A DNA stretch of 64,000 bases from Podospora comata (GCA_017354895.1 CP071495.1:355001-419000); one strand, 5' to 3'; counted from the stretch's first letter, positions 22,478 through 33,296 are shown. Made by a program: numbers and translations. The notes: generated by a model from the letters alone, not told the origin.

Positions 22478-22972
22478 ATAATAATATTTATAATTTCGAC
22501 GAAATTAGGTTTATAATAAGTATTATTTTTGCGGGTATAGTAATTATAATTTTGAATGGCTTCAGTAAAGTAAAACTAGCTTAGCTTAATAATTATAAAT
22601 AAATAATAACAATTTAAAAAGTTAATACCTTTACTTAGGCTATTCTTTCTTTTATTATTTTAGCCGCGCAATATTACTTCGCTAATTGATATATTAAATA
22701 TAATTTATTATTTATTTAATATATTATAATTACCGAAAACAATTAAATTATTAATCTAGTAAATTTAAATTAAATTAAGTATTTTGATTATTATATAACG
22801 TTCCGTATAAAGGGTAAGTACCGGTTATTAATCCTCGATAATTACGAAAGTTATTATTTAATCGAATTTCAGCGTTATTATTAGTAAAATAATATTATTA
22901 TGTTCTTCTATATTTCTCCCACTTCTTTTAGTTATTCGATATTAATTACTTTAGGTTACTAAAATAAATATA

Positions 22973-24545
22973 CACCTCCGCCGACGAAATTATTGTTAGC
23001 GAGTGACTTTCTAACCTGATAGGGTATAGCACACAGACATGTTATTGAATTTCCATTAAGTATAGGTACTTCCAAAAAGCCCATTTCCCCATATAAACCT
23101 AAGTACCTATACTAATAGCGAATGAGTCTACCCTCAGCTTCAATCACCTCTTGAAGCCTTCGGGGCATACTATGGGTAAGCTCACGAAGCCACTCACAAG
23201 GCACTGCTGCCCAGGCTGCTTCAATTGCCCTACGCAAGGTCCTGGGAGTGAGGCTTTGGATATTATAATTGACTTCGATCCAATTTTTCATCCAAAACCA
23301 CACATTCTCAATGGGGTTCAAATCTGGTGATTTTGCTGGCCAGGTCAGGGTTTCGATTCCAAGGCTAGCAATGTGAGCCCGAGTTGCGTAGGATATGTGA
23401 GACGAGGCATTATCTTATTGTAAAACCACTGGAGTACCTTGCGCCGCTTTTCCCATAATAAAACCATGGATTAGCGGGCAAATATACCTAATATATTTCT
23501 CACTGTTGATACTCCCGTAGTGCTTCTCCCACACAAATGAACCGGCCTTCTCGCTCCCACATATCATACCCCAGAACATCCATCCGTGAGGCCTTTCCCT
23601 GACGGCCGCCCAGGCTTCGATATCCTCGGCTTCGTGAATTGTAAGCCACCTTTTCCATATGTGGCTATTGGTTGCCCAGGTCTCATCGCTGAAGGCCACG
23701 TTTTCCCAGTCTTCTGGGCGAGGCCGAAGTGCCAATTGCTCGCGGCAAAAGGCCAACCGGTCGGCTCGGTGCCGGGCGGTGAGTTGGATCTTCCGAGGTG
23801 GCACCTTGCGTTGGAAGCCGGCATTTCTCATGGCCGTGATAAAGGCTCGATCTTTGAACCTGTCAAAACCCTCCAAATACCACCGTAAATCTTCCCATTT
23901 GAGCTTACGAGCGATAAGGTCGTCATTGAGGGCGCGAGCGATTCGGTCTTTTCTTCGGCGGTGAACTCTGAGGGGCCTACGGCCACGACGGTCGGAACGC
24001 GGGGTCAACGGCGAATTGCAGGCGTATTCGACTTGCCTCATAGACGCGCCTGTTGCTTTGGCTATTTCGTCATACTTCATCTTGCCTTTGAAGCGTAAGG
24101 CCCGGATTTCAATCTGTGGTCGGTCGGTCAGTCAGTCAGTCAGATGTGAAGTGTAGAGGGTTAGGGATATATATGGACTTTTAGCTCACGCGTGAGGTCC
24201 TGAGCCTTGTGGGATTTCAGATGCCAGTGTGGCCGGTGTTGCCTTGCCAATTGAAGCCGATAAAATCGCTCGGCCGAAGGTCAAGTGTGAATATTGCTGT
24301 GGTTGACCAAGGCGCTGATTCTCATGATGTTGACGGTGGGTGAGAGTCGGTCGCTGCAATGCCACGCGAGTGGGTTTGCATTTCCTTAAGAACTGGGAAG
24401 TACCCTTGCCATAGAAAATGGTAGCATAGTGACCTGAAATTCGATGAATTTCGATATTGCGTATGTGGCTGTTGATCACTGTCATATTTGGTGGTTGTTT
24501 TGTGGGGCAAGTCGCGCACTAACAACAATTTCGTAGGCAGAGGTG
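22973..24545 (-). mobile_element. Tc1/mariner-type DNA transposon inserted in pogo element 2
   Basis: The element is 1573 bp with TA on both sides (22971-22972 and 24546-24547). Terminal inverted repeats are CACCTCCGCCGACGAAATTA at the left and CACCTCTGCCTACGAAATTG at the right (minus strand), extending through about 27 bp. One transposase gene lies on the minus strand. A TATA-like catatatatcc sits at about 24166-24176, some 90 bp upstream of its start codon. It is hardly RIP-mutated and must have entered after most of the host element's decay, or have remained single-copy. The break in the pogo transposase, at TTTAGGTTACTAAAATAAA and TACGGTTGCTAAATCGAGG, matches the uninterrupted sister element. 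Confidence 0.9.
23112..24080 (-). pseudogene. Tc1/mariner transposase, one in-frame stop
   Basis: From ATG 24080 the frame runs 323 codons to the stop at 23112, with a single internal TAA at about 23412-23414. The N-terminus holds an HTH (DEIAKATGASMRQVEYAC) followed by basic RRGRRPLRVHRRRKDRIARA. Catalytic regions are FSDETW (first Asp), the DNASSH motif just after the internal stop (second Asp), and KSPDLNPIENVWFWMKNW (third acidic residue, Glu). The codon before DNASSH is usually Gln, so CAA to TAA, a RIP-type C-to-T change, would explain the stop. Everything else looks intact. The region 24186-24485 upstream is open on the minus strand but shows no domain. Confidence 0.88.
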
Positions 24546-24732
24546 TACGGTTGCTAAATCGAGGACTTAATATATATATATATTAATTATATAAGTAAGC
24601 TTAAGTTACTTTATACTTTCCGCGAGGCCTTCCTTACCTCTATAATAAAGAAAAATATATAGAGTAGCTTTATGAGTACCGGCCTTATACCGTACGATCT
24701 AAAGAGGGTACTTTCTAAACTAAATATAAAGC

Positions 24733-25347
24733 TGTTAGCTGGTATGCCCTGATAGGCCTATAATATAGTACCTATACAGAGTTGCTGTAGGATACAGCAG
24801 TGCGCAAGCGGAAGCGGGAGGATACGACGGCAGTGCCGAAGGAAGGGTAAGGCACTGTAATACAGTGGAGTATAAGGAATAGGAATTGCCTTTATTACTC
24901 TAATTATCCTTTGATGCCCTTAAGGAGAGAAAGGAAAACTATTCTACAGGAGAGGAGAGAGGTCTATATATAGGCCTTTGTAGGCCTACTGTGGGTCCTG
25001 TAGGCCCTGAAGGCCCTATACCACTTAGGGTGGTTAGTGGGCCTTTAGTGGGTCTGGTAGAACCTCATGGAAATCCATCGAACTTATAGTAGCAAGGGTG
25101 CCCTGTAGATCACACCATTATAGCAGCTTATTGCGTAAGCTCGTAGCCACTTTGGAAGGTTCTAGCATCTGTTGACTAAGCCTCAGGCCACAGTGGCCCT
25201 GTAAGCCTAGGCAAGGGTCCCTTGTAAAGAACATTCTGGAGGGAGCCAAGCCGGGAAATTCCGTTACTGCTTATAGCAGTACTGCCCACTGTAATACCAA
25301 TCTGTAGGGCAGTAAATAGGGCACTTAGTAGTACCCACATATTAACA
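24733..25347 (+). repeat. Solo LTR, family B, second copy in pogo element 2
   Basis: The 615-bp sequence begins TGTTAGCTGG and ends CACATATTAACA, flanked by a perfect AAAGC duplication (24728-24732 and 25348-25352). It is very similar to the 21920-22477 copy over almost its whole length and in the same orientation. Both ends resolve cleanly into the pogo transposase sequence. LTR fossil, relatively young. Confidence 0.88.
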
Positions 25348-25922
25348 AAAGCTTCGTACGCTAATACTTCTAAACCTACGGCTTAGCATTATATAACCTT
25401 AGGTCTCCTGGACACTATATAACCCTCGAGAAGCTAATTTATAATTAATATTTATTAAAACTCGCATTATTAATTATTAAAATAATTTCCCGACTTTAAT
25501 ATTAATTACGGTAGACTAACTTACTAAGGGTATAACGGCTATAATACATTAGGTGGCTCTCCTTCGTATAAAGGTCTCTTCGCTCTATAAGGCCAATGAG
25601 GCACTAAGTAAACGCCGGAGAGCTAAAAAAACACGTGTGAGGCTTAGAGGATTACTTACTGTACAAGAGGCACAGGATCTACTGGATCAGAAGGCCGTGG
25701 ATAGGGAGGGAGTGTAAGAAACGCAGCCGGATAGTAATAATGCAGGGGGGGTTCGTACGAAGGTTCAGTGCTGTGGTGTCTGCGGTAAGCCTGGCCATAA
25801 TGCGCGCACTTGCTAGGAGGCTGCAGAAGCATCTGATTCAGCTGTTTCTGATGTAATTATGGTTGCTTCCTAGTATTGCTGTGTAGTAATTGAGGATAAT
25901 GGTATAAGGGTTGTGAAAAAGT

Positions 25923-26022
25923 GGTCGCTCGCTTATATTGGTCGCTCGCTTATATTAGTCGCTCGCTTATATTGGTCGCTCGCTTATATTGGTCGCTCGC
26001 TTATATTGGTCGCTCGCTTATA
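25923..26022 (+). repeat. Subterminal 17-bp tandem repeat of pogo element 2
   Basis: The unit GGTCGCTCGCTTATATT occurs five times in tandem with one variant base (the second copy ends in A then AGTC), plus a partial sixth copy that runs into the terminal repeat at 26023-26030. The left end of the element carries only about two such units on the opposite strand. Such subterminal repeats are often transposase binding sites; that role here is inferred. Confidence 0.85.
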
Positions 26023-26040
26023 ATGTACGTTATAAAGTAC

Positions 26041-27312
26041 TTAAGTAACTAGAGTTTCCAGCTCTTCTATCACTCTATCATAGAAACCCAACTTCCCAAT
26101 ACTAGTAAACGCCCCATACGCATAGGACAGAGTCCGGCTCCGAGTGCTACCGAGACTTGTCGAGAGCAGGTTATCTTCGACTTCCACCAACTTCACCATC
26201 TCAATGTATTCCCGCCGCTCACGCCACGTCTGCCTCATCTCCTCATCAATGGGTTGCCCATCTGGGCCATATTTGTGAGGGAGGTCAAATGACGCGGGCA
26301 TTGCCTGAAGAAACTCGGGAAATGCCACTAGCTCCCAGGGCACTGTACACGCCCCTTCCCAGTCGATGATGCCTGTGACGTTGAAAGTCTTCTCGTCAAC
26401 CATGATGTTGCTGTGGAGGAAATCGTCGTGGCTTAGGGGAAACGGCCCATCGTTGCTTGTGGAAAGACGGCTGGCCATCGCCTTGATCCGTGATGGGAAC
26501 TCCTCGATGATGGCAATCATTCGCTCTGCCGAAATCGGTCCTCTCTGCATCATGTGCCTAATCGTCTCCTTGTCCCACTTGAATTTGACTTTGTCCGCCC
26601 AGGCCTCGAAGAACCCCGCTGCTGTGTCAAACGGACCCCCGATTCCTGGCAAGGGGCCAGACTCGTATCCCCCCTCTTGGTTTCGGATGATCGTGCCAAT
26701 CTTTGGGAGTCGTAAAGATGTTATCTGGACCTGGTAAACGGTAAGCTCCCTGAAATCGAAGCGATCAAGAAGGGCTTGGTCAGAACGAACATGGCATGCC
26801 GCCACTGAGCGGTAGAAAGGCTGACGGTACTGCGCGGGTATCACGCCACGGTGCACTTCGTAGCCGCCAAGTGCGTCCATGGCGACGATACCGGGCAAGA
26901 CCTCAATCAGCATATACGCAACTTCCGCGGGATTATTTTCGTCGAGGGCGTATGCGAAGACTTCGGGGACAGCCAAGTCGGAATGGTCCTTGATGAATTG
27001 CATCGTTGCAACCTCAGCCCCAAGCCCGGCGTTGCCTACCTGTTCCCGGAGACACATTGTACTCTTGATCTGAACCCGAGCTGCCCAGCGACTCCGGTCG
27101 GAGAACTCAAGCAGGCGGACAACGTTGTTGAGCCCGCTTGTGACCTGATCCAGAGCAACACATTCTAGATCGCGGTTTGCATTCGAGGCAATGAGGCAGA
27201 GTTGATCCCATCGAGTTCGCCGGAAACAACTGGCGGCCCGGCTATCGCCGTTTTGAAGGAAATCTTGGACGGTGGTCCAGGAAGAGGTCGAGTCACTCGA
27301 GTCTGTAGGCAT
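26041..27312 (-). CDS. APH-type phosphotransferase (protein-kinase-fold small-molecule kinase), 423 aa
   Basis: The frame is open from 27507, but ATG 27312 (MPTDSSDS) gives the usual length for this fungal family; the 65 upstream residues look like translated leader. Catalytic motifs are HDDFLHSN at residues 295-302 (HxDxxxxN loop) and GIIDWEG with Asp317 (DFG-equivalent). A nucleotide-binding lobe with VRLLEFSDRSRWAARVQIK precedes them. The family phosphorylates hydroxyls of small molecules (aminoglycosides, choline, macrolides, others); the fungal members' substrates are mostly unknown. No signal peptide, so cytosolic. Its stop codon at 26041-26043 lies 8 bp from the TA flank of the transposon nest, so the native 3' region has been replaced by transposon sequence. 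Confidence 0.88.
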   Translation of the reverse strand: MPTDSSDSTSSWTTVQDFLQNGDSRAASCFRRTRWDQLCLIASNANRDLECVALDQVTSGLNNVVRLLEFSDRSRWAARVQIKSTMCLREQVGNAGLGAEVATMQFIKDHSDLAVPEVFAYALDENNPAEVAYMLIEVLPGIVAMDALGGYEVHRGVIPAQYRQPFYRSVAACHVRSDQALLDRFDFRELTVYQVQITSLRLPKIGTIIRNQEGGYESGPLPGIGGPFDTAAGFFEAWADKVKFKWDKETIRHMMQRGPISAERMIAIIEEFPSRIKAMASRLSTSNDGPFPLSHDDFLHSNIMVDEKTFNVTGIIDWEGACTVPWELVAFPEFLQAMPASFDLPHKYGPDGQPIDEEMRQTWRERREYIEMVKLVEVEDNLLSTSLGSTRSRTLSYAYGAFTSIGKLGFYDRVIEELETLVT

Positions 27313-30300
27313 GACGATACTGTGTGTGTGGTGGGGTGGGATTTGCTGTTTCTCGCTCTTCGGCAAAGGATAGAGGACGGGAGATAAGGATTCACTGGAG
27401 GAAGCCAGACGACGGGCGGCGAGGAAGATAGCCTTGAACCACAAGGGAAATGCGCCGCCACAGGTATTTTCGCAAATTTTAACATCACACAGAATCTGTA
27501 ATTTCATTGGTAATTACATCATGTCCATAATTACTGGCAGGCACCCTGCATGAGGTAACGTGACGTACCTTTGTCCAGCGGACGAATCATTGGGAATACC
27601 TGCTCTGACTCTCTGAGCGATTGTCAGGGACAACTTGAACACCTGCAGGATGCCATTTCACCCTTCTGACACGCATTATCGTTCCTCCCTGCACATCATC
27701 GATACGGTAAATAGTCTCCTCATGTACATCAAGGCCAGATCGTTACTTTCCATCCTCTTTGGGACGTGTCCAGCCACATTTCTTCGGGCATTCCTCACCG
27801 CGCCCAATGTCCTTCCCATCACATCCGAAAGTAGCACATGACGTATAGACGCTTTTAGATCCTTCCGGCATCCTGTCCTGGTGCGCGGTAAGTGTTTGCT
27901 AACTCCCGTCCTCGGTCACAATGTGAGATTCTTACTGTAGATACTGTGACCGATGTATCAAGTTAGGGCGGAGCGGATGTTGAAACCGTCTGAGATCGGT
28001 GTGCTTTGTGAGATGGAGAGTGAGAGTGTCGGTTCTTGGACAAAGAGAGCTGGAAATCTTTTTGGAATGAACCGTAATTATCTTCCAAGAGACTGAACCA
28101 CATTGTGTTTATGCTCGCAGACAAGGCGGGCCTCTGAACCACTGCAAGTGAAATCATGTCAAGAAGGAGTTTGGTTGGTGCCCGCACAGAACAATATCTC
28201 CCTGCTTTGACACACTGCAGCGCGAGAAAATGTTGCCATCCGTTTCGTGATAGTGATAGGACCATCTTTTGGCTGCTGTCACATGCCCCCAACAAGGGTT
28301 GACGAGAAATGGGGTGATAACATGGGTGCTGTCCCGAGGGTGAGGGATGTGTGGGTAACGGCGGCGTTATCCATGCGCTGGCCTAATGTCAAAACCTTGA
28401 AACCTGTCACGACGAACTCAGAATGTCCTGCAAGCCTCCGAATTTGTCGCCCTGTGTGACAAGGGCTGTAATATCAGAGCTTGGAACTCATGGTTCAATT
28501 CAGGCTAATAATCTTCAATGGCCTCGAAGTCTGTGATACCGAAAAGAAGAAGAAGAGATACAGTCTTGGTGTTTCCAAACGCGTATTTTATCCTCCCTCG
28601 CGTGGCCCGTGCCCTTGTTGGCCTCAGGCCATCGCCAAGTCCTTCCATATCCTACTGGGCCAGTGGGCTTCCTTTGATAATCGCCATGCCTCTGTTTGTC
28701 TGCCTCACTTTGAACGAGAGGCTCACGACGTGCAGTTACCCCTCCTTACGGTGGTATCGACAGTGTTGTTGGGCGTGGTTGCAGGTGGTTGGCTTTTGCC
28801 GTGTGACAACAAGTGATAGCAACAACTACGTCCCTCAACAAGACCGCAATAATGAAGGCTCAACCAGCGTGTGACTGAAGCGATAATCTTGAAAGGAATC
28901 AGAAAGCATACTACCTGTGCTTTCTTGGTTTATATGTAACCAATTTACGGATCGCCGCGAGCTGCTCTGGGTTTGGATGCTTACTGGCGACTTTTCAGCT
29001 TCGACAGAGGTACCCAAGGGTGTTCAAATGAGATCAATGCAACCAGCTAGAAGCAGGATTTGGAGGATATGCGCCTTGGCTGAAGTGGATTGGCTGGCGA
29101 TCAGTTTTCGTGCATCTCCGTTTTCGACTCGAAGTGGTGGGTTTCTCTCGTAGGTAGATAGTCAATCTACCAGGAATACCATATGCTGCAAAATATGCCA
29201 ACCATTTTTGTTAGACGGGAAGCGTGTGGCTCTCTAGATGACTGAGACTGTAATAAGAAACTCCTTTCTACCCATCTCCGAGGACAGCACTGACGGGCGG
29301 TGATTCACCTCCTTCACCAGCCCTGTCTGATACAACGGTGGAGAATGTCGATCGGGGAACAGATTATGACTTCTATACTAAGAAAGATGAGGGTTGCTTT
29401 TCTTACGATAGTAACCTGCATTGAGGCTCTGTGTGTCACATTCATTTTACTCTCGCCTTACTTGACTAGCAATCCATACTACCTTACGTACACAATCCCA
29501 TCTACCACTCCGCCAGCAGAACCAATTAATGACAAAAAACACAAATACCAATCACTGAAGTTCCCTCAGATCCAATCCCGAGTCAACCCAGATAGATGCA
29601 CAGACAAAGCAATCAAACTGGTCGGGCTCTAGACATTAAACTTGTTATAGATTGCAAGATGTCGTCCCATACTGATGAAGGCTCGTTTGGTGTAGACCGT
29701 GTGTCATGATCCCCCAAGGGATAAGTCACTCATCACTGGCAAAAAGCTGGAATTACCGCATTTGCTATTCAACCAAGATGCCAGCCGGTGCTGTGCATCT
29801 TGCTCCCTGGGCGCCACCTGATAAGTCGGACTTGCCGTCCCAAGGTAGGTATTGGTTTCCCCGACTCCTTGTCAATGTCGAGGAAGAGTCAGGCATCGCT
29901 AGTAGTTTATAGAGACAACAACAGCTAACTGCACGTTTAAGGGAACCCCCCTTGTGTGAATCATTGCAGGGCTGGTCGAGCCCTAACCCAGCCTGCTGAT
30001 ATTCGAGCTGTTCTCTCCTCGAGCCCTCTGTGTGAAATTTGATTTGAGAATGGTGGAGGATGAAGTCCAGCCTCTCCATAACTCAGAGGCATGCCCAAAG
30101 CCCTTATGACCCATGGCAATACCTTTCTTCAGCTGGTTAGACAGGCGGAGGTATTCCATCATCCTCGGTTGCGCGCCCTTTCTTGTCTTTGTCTGGTGGA
30201 TAGTCGAGAGAAAGCCAAAAGCAAACCCCCTGAGCCCTCGCAAGGCATCATCGGCGTGACGGCGGCGGCATCGACAATCACCTAGCCTCCCCCTGTTATC

Positions 30301-31720
30301 TATGACTCTGACTCACAGGTTATACCCCCACCACCATGCCAGAGGCACTTGACCTCGTCATGCATGCAGTTGTTTTGTTTTATCTCTCTCGGCGGTGCCT
30401 AACCAATAAGATAGCCTGTCCCATTGAGCGTTTCTGAGTTGAATGTCCTGCTGGCAGCCCTTTGTTCTATTCGATGTAGCTAGTATCATCGATTATCATG
30501 AACCCGACCCCCAGATCGCCAGGGATAAAGCTATTCCTCTCGAACAAGAAGTTGCAACCCTTCGTGAGAAGACATCCATAATCACATCAGTCGCGATTAG
30601 ACACTTGTTTTGTCTGGTTACCTCTCCTCGTAAGCAGACACAACGCTTTATACTAGACGCAGCTCGCGATTTTGTGTAGAGTTGAAGGGTAGCGAATATT
30701 GCCATCCCCTGAAACTGTATGCCCATCCCCACCGTGACATTTCGAGGATGCTACCTACAGAGGATATTGAGGTGATTGGTCTGGAGACGGTCGAAAGCAG
30801 TCTGAGAGGAAAGCATACCCAACCATTGCCTTTTTTGCACACCTAGGTATGTTGTAGTCGGCAAAGAGTGCGAGAAGTGTGCCAAAGTCCCCTCAAATAC
30901 CACACCCCTTGTGATAAGGGATAGCCAGGATAGAAGAGACGTTCTCGGCTCTGTTCTGGCTTGCCTTGGTCAGTTTTCAAAGCACATCCTGTCGTGTTAT
31001 CAGGATTGGAAATTGCCTCTCCTTCCACCCCCGTGTGACATCAGGTAGGAAACCAAATGTTCGGTGAGAAGTACAGTATCATATGCGAGGCACGATTTCG
31101 GTTGTCGCTGGTTTGGTCGCTCCAGTTTCGGTCCTGGCTGGGAGAACGGTAAATAGTGGTAAGAGGACGGGATGCTGTCGTCGGCGGTGGGAGGAAAACC
31201 TGGAAATCACAGTCGAAAAGCCTGCCACTTCAACCATATCCCACTGAATTGTCTGAAACAGTCTGTAAGCTCCCCGGGAACCATGACACATCTCGTTCAA
31301 GAGCTGCTCCCCAGATGAGCCAGATCACGGCCGGCTTGACCCGTCACTGCGCCAGGTCCGGCTGGACCCTTGTCTTGCTTTGTGTTTCAGTTGTGGTGAC
31401 GGCGTTGGTCGGCTGTGCGGTGATGGCTAGGGTGTGCAGGACTGGAAGGGAGGAAAATGGAAAAGGGAGTGAAAGTGCGGAGGTGTGGACTGATTTTATA
31501 CGCAAGCAGGGAAGATTTGAGAGCAAACTTTTCAGCGGCGATATGCATGGCTGCGAGGTTATACAACCCTACGGTTGTACCAGCCAACGCCGCATTCTCC
31601 ACTTGGATGATGGTTGGAAAGGCACACTCAACATCTGTAGTTATTGGTCTCATTCAGGTGGTTGCCTGGTCAACCATAGACTTTCAGGGGTAATTAGGCA
31701 CGGTATGCCAGACATGCTTC
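27313..31720. other. 4.4-kb region without a recognisable gene
   Basis: Composition is ordinary, not strongly RIP-like. Many ORFs of 60-200 codons occur on both strands (for example 31156-31764 plus and 27963-28295 minus), but none shows a domain, a paired exon or amino-acid composition that persuades. It may hold noncoding transcripts or long-decayed genes. Promoter elements of the APH gene lie at the left. Confidence 0.4.
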
Positions 31721-33296
31721 TTAGTTACCCACCTGTGAATGAACATGTCGTCTGGTTATTCTAGCCCACAAATCAGTCTGAAGAGACAAGGAATAATCGC
31801 GGGAGGTCAATGGCGTCAGCGGATTGACAAGTGCAAAGTCAAACCGCCTCAAAAGCTAGGACAGGCACCTTTGAGTCAGCAAACACAACAAACTCTTTGG
31901 CGCCCTAGGGTCCGCTTACCTCGACAAACACCTTGTTAAGTTCGAGCATCGCGATCCCCTTCCCCAGGCATTCAAATCTGCCAGAAGTTCCAAAGACAAG
32001 GCCTTGCACAAACTTCATACTTTTCTTTTCCACATCTTCCATCTCCACTAACCACCTCTCTGGTCGAAACACGTCAGCGTCAGCCCCAAAAGTTTCCTGA
32101 TTTCGGAAGATGGAAATGGCATCCCAGCAGACGTTTGTGCCAGGCGGGATCCTGACGCCACAGACAGTTTGCTCCGTGTCGCATATCCTCGGAAGAAGGC
32201 CCATCACTGGCGAAGACAGCCTCAGTCCCTCCTTCATCACAGCCTGCAAGTACGGCAGCCGCCGTGCCTCTTCCTCTGCAATGGGACTCGACACCCTCCC
32301 CTCCCGTATCGCAGCATCAATCTCGTCTTGCAGCCTCTTATAGCTCCCAGGTGAGCTCATCAGATGAAACATGGTCATCCTAATCGCCGTCGCCGTTGTG
32401 TCGCTCCCCGCCCCAATCTGCACAAACGTCTCCAGCCACGCGTTCGTATGGCCCAACCCATGCTTGACAAAGCTCCCCAGCATATCCCGCCTCACAACTT
32501 TGTCCTCCCCAAACCGCTCCGCCACCTGCTTCTTGGCCAGCTCCTGCTGCCTCACCACCCCCTCCAGCTTCTCCTTCGGCAGTAGCGCTCTAACAAGTGG
32601 GTTCTGCAACAGCCCGAGCGTCCAGGGTATGGTCGCCAGCGTTATCACCAACGGCAACGATCCCGTCACCCCGGTCATCTGCCCGTAGGTATCCCGGTCG
32701 TGGACCAAGCACTCGAAGCAGCGTCCTATCGCCAGCTCCGAGATCACATCTTGTGTCATGAAGGTGGCCTTTTCCGCCAGGTCCATTGGTCTGTACACCC
32801 CCCTTTCATCATCAGATAGGTATTTTCTCTCGATCAGCTGCACCAAATCTGCGACTCGGCGGTCGACGGCCTCGTGGAGGTTTTCCACGTCTTTGCCGCT
32901 GTAGCCTGGAAGAAGCTTTGCTTTTAGCGCGGCGTGCTTGTGGTTGTCTCGCTCTGAGAGGACGGTGCTGACGGGCTGGTCCATGCGGAACATGTCGTAC
33001 CATTGTCCTCGGTACCACGGGCCGCGGGCAGACCATAGTTGGCGGATGGCGGCGGGGTCGCTGGTGATGACCCAGTTGGGGGCGATGCGGTAGATGGGGC
33101 CGTAGCGTTTGGAGAGGGAGGAGAGATGCCGGGCGAGGGATCCGGTGCTTTGGTGGTAGGTGAGCCAGAGGGTGGTGATTTTGGCTGGGAGGGGGCCGGG
33201 GATGTGAGCGAGGCGGAGGTAGCGCCATGTGCGGGAGAGGATCCGGTAGGTGAAGAAAAGGGCAGCGAGAGTGACAATTAGCGGTAGGTATATCAT
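31721..33296 (-). CDS. Cytochrome P450 monooxygenase, pisatin-demethylase-like group, 503 aa
   Basis: Start ATG 33296 (MIYLPLIVTLAALFF) opens with the N-terminal membrane anchor; an upstream ATG at 33398 would place 34 polar residues before it. One intron at 31856-31919 (64 bp, GTAAGC donor, GTCCTAG acceptor) leads to a last exon reading LLRRFDFALVNPLTPL, the normal P450 C-terminus. Signature motifs are IPGPLPAKI after the anchor, the I-helix GAGSDTTATA near 305, KEGLRLS (ExxR) near 370, FRPERWL, and the haem loop FGTSGRFECLG with Cys at about 443. The order and the GPWYRGQWYD segment resemble fungal CYPs related to pisatin demethylase; substrate unknown. ER-bound, needs a P450 reductase encoded elsewhere. 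Neighbouring hydrolase and reductase genes suggest a small oxidative pathway, which is inference. Confidence 0.93.

Larger units (their letters stand above)
21449..25873 (+). pseudogene. pogo-type transposase of element 2, interrupted and RIP-inactivated
   Basis: It starts at ATG 21449 with STLKEAYIILALEAL, then KNKNLSVLAIAKMYNVDRST and a basic segment, a CENP-B-like HTH. The N-terminal part continues to KAKYGIINN at 21915 and resumes at 22478 with NIYNF, the first DDE region. FDYYITFRIKGKYRLLILD lies near 22780-22840, the second catalytic Asp region. Sequence resumes after the Tc1 insertion near 24548 and ends with the zinc knuckle CGVCGKPGHNART at about 25773-25812 and a stop at 25871. Many in-frame stops are present. 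The paired copy at 19575-21265 confirms the order of segments. Confidence 0.8.
21350..26030 (+). mobile_element. pogo/Fot1-type DNA transposon 2 with three nested insertions
   Basis: Ends read ACGTATATTATAAGCGAG (left) and, on the minus strand, ACGTACATTATAAGCGAG (right), with TA on both sides (21348-21349, 26031-26032). Three insertions with their own target duplications interrupt it: solo LTR 21920-22477 (ATAAT), Tc1/mariner element 22973-24545 (TA) and solo LTR 24733-25347 (AAAGC). Subtracting them leaves about 1.9 kb, the same size as the neighbour at 19486. Sequence on each side of each insertion continues the transposase. The body is RIP-mutated and in places very AT-rich (22480-22970). 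The last 250 bp of the coding end are comparatively clean. The right end has extra subterminal repeats. Confidence 0.9.

Noticed and set aside
25923-26022. Possible CRISPR array
   Set aside because: The units are contiguous without spacers, and the organism is eukaryotic. It is a transposon subterminal repeat.
27963-28295. 110-codon minus-strand ORF
   Set aside because: No domain, no splice partner and no bias; not supported as a gene.
31156-31764. 202-codon plus-strand ORF near the P450 3' end
   Set aside because: Mixed composition, overlaps the last P450 exon in antisense, no motif.
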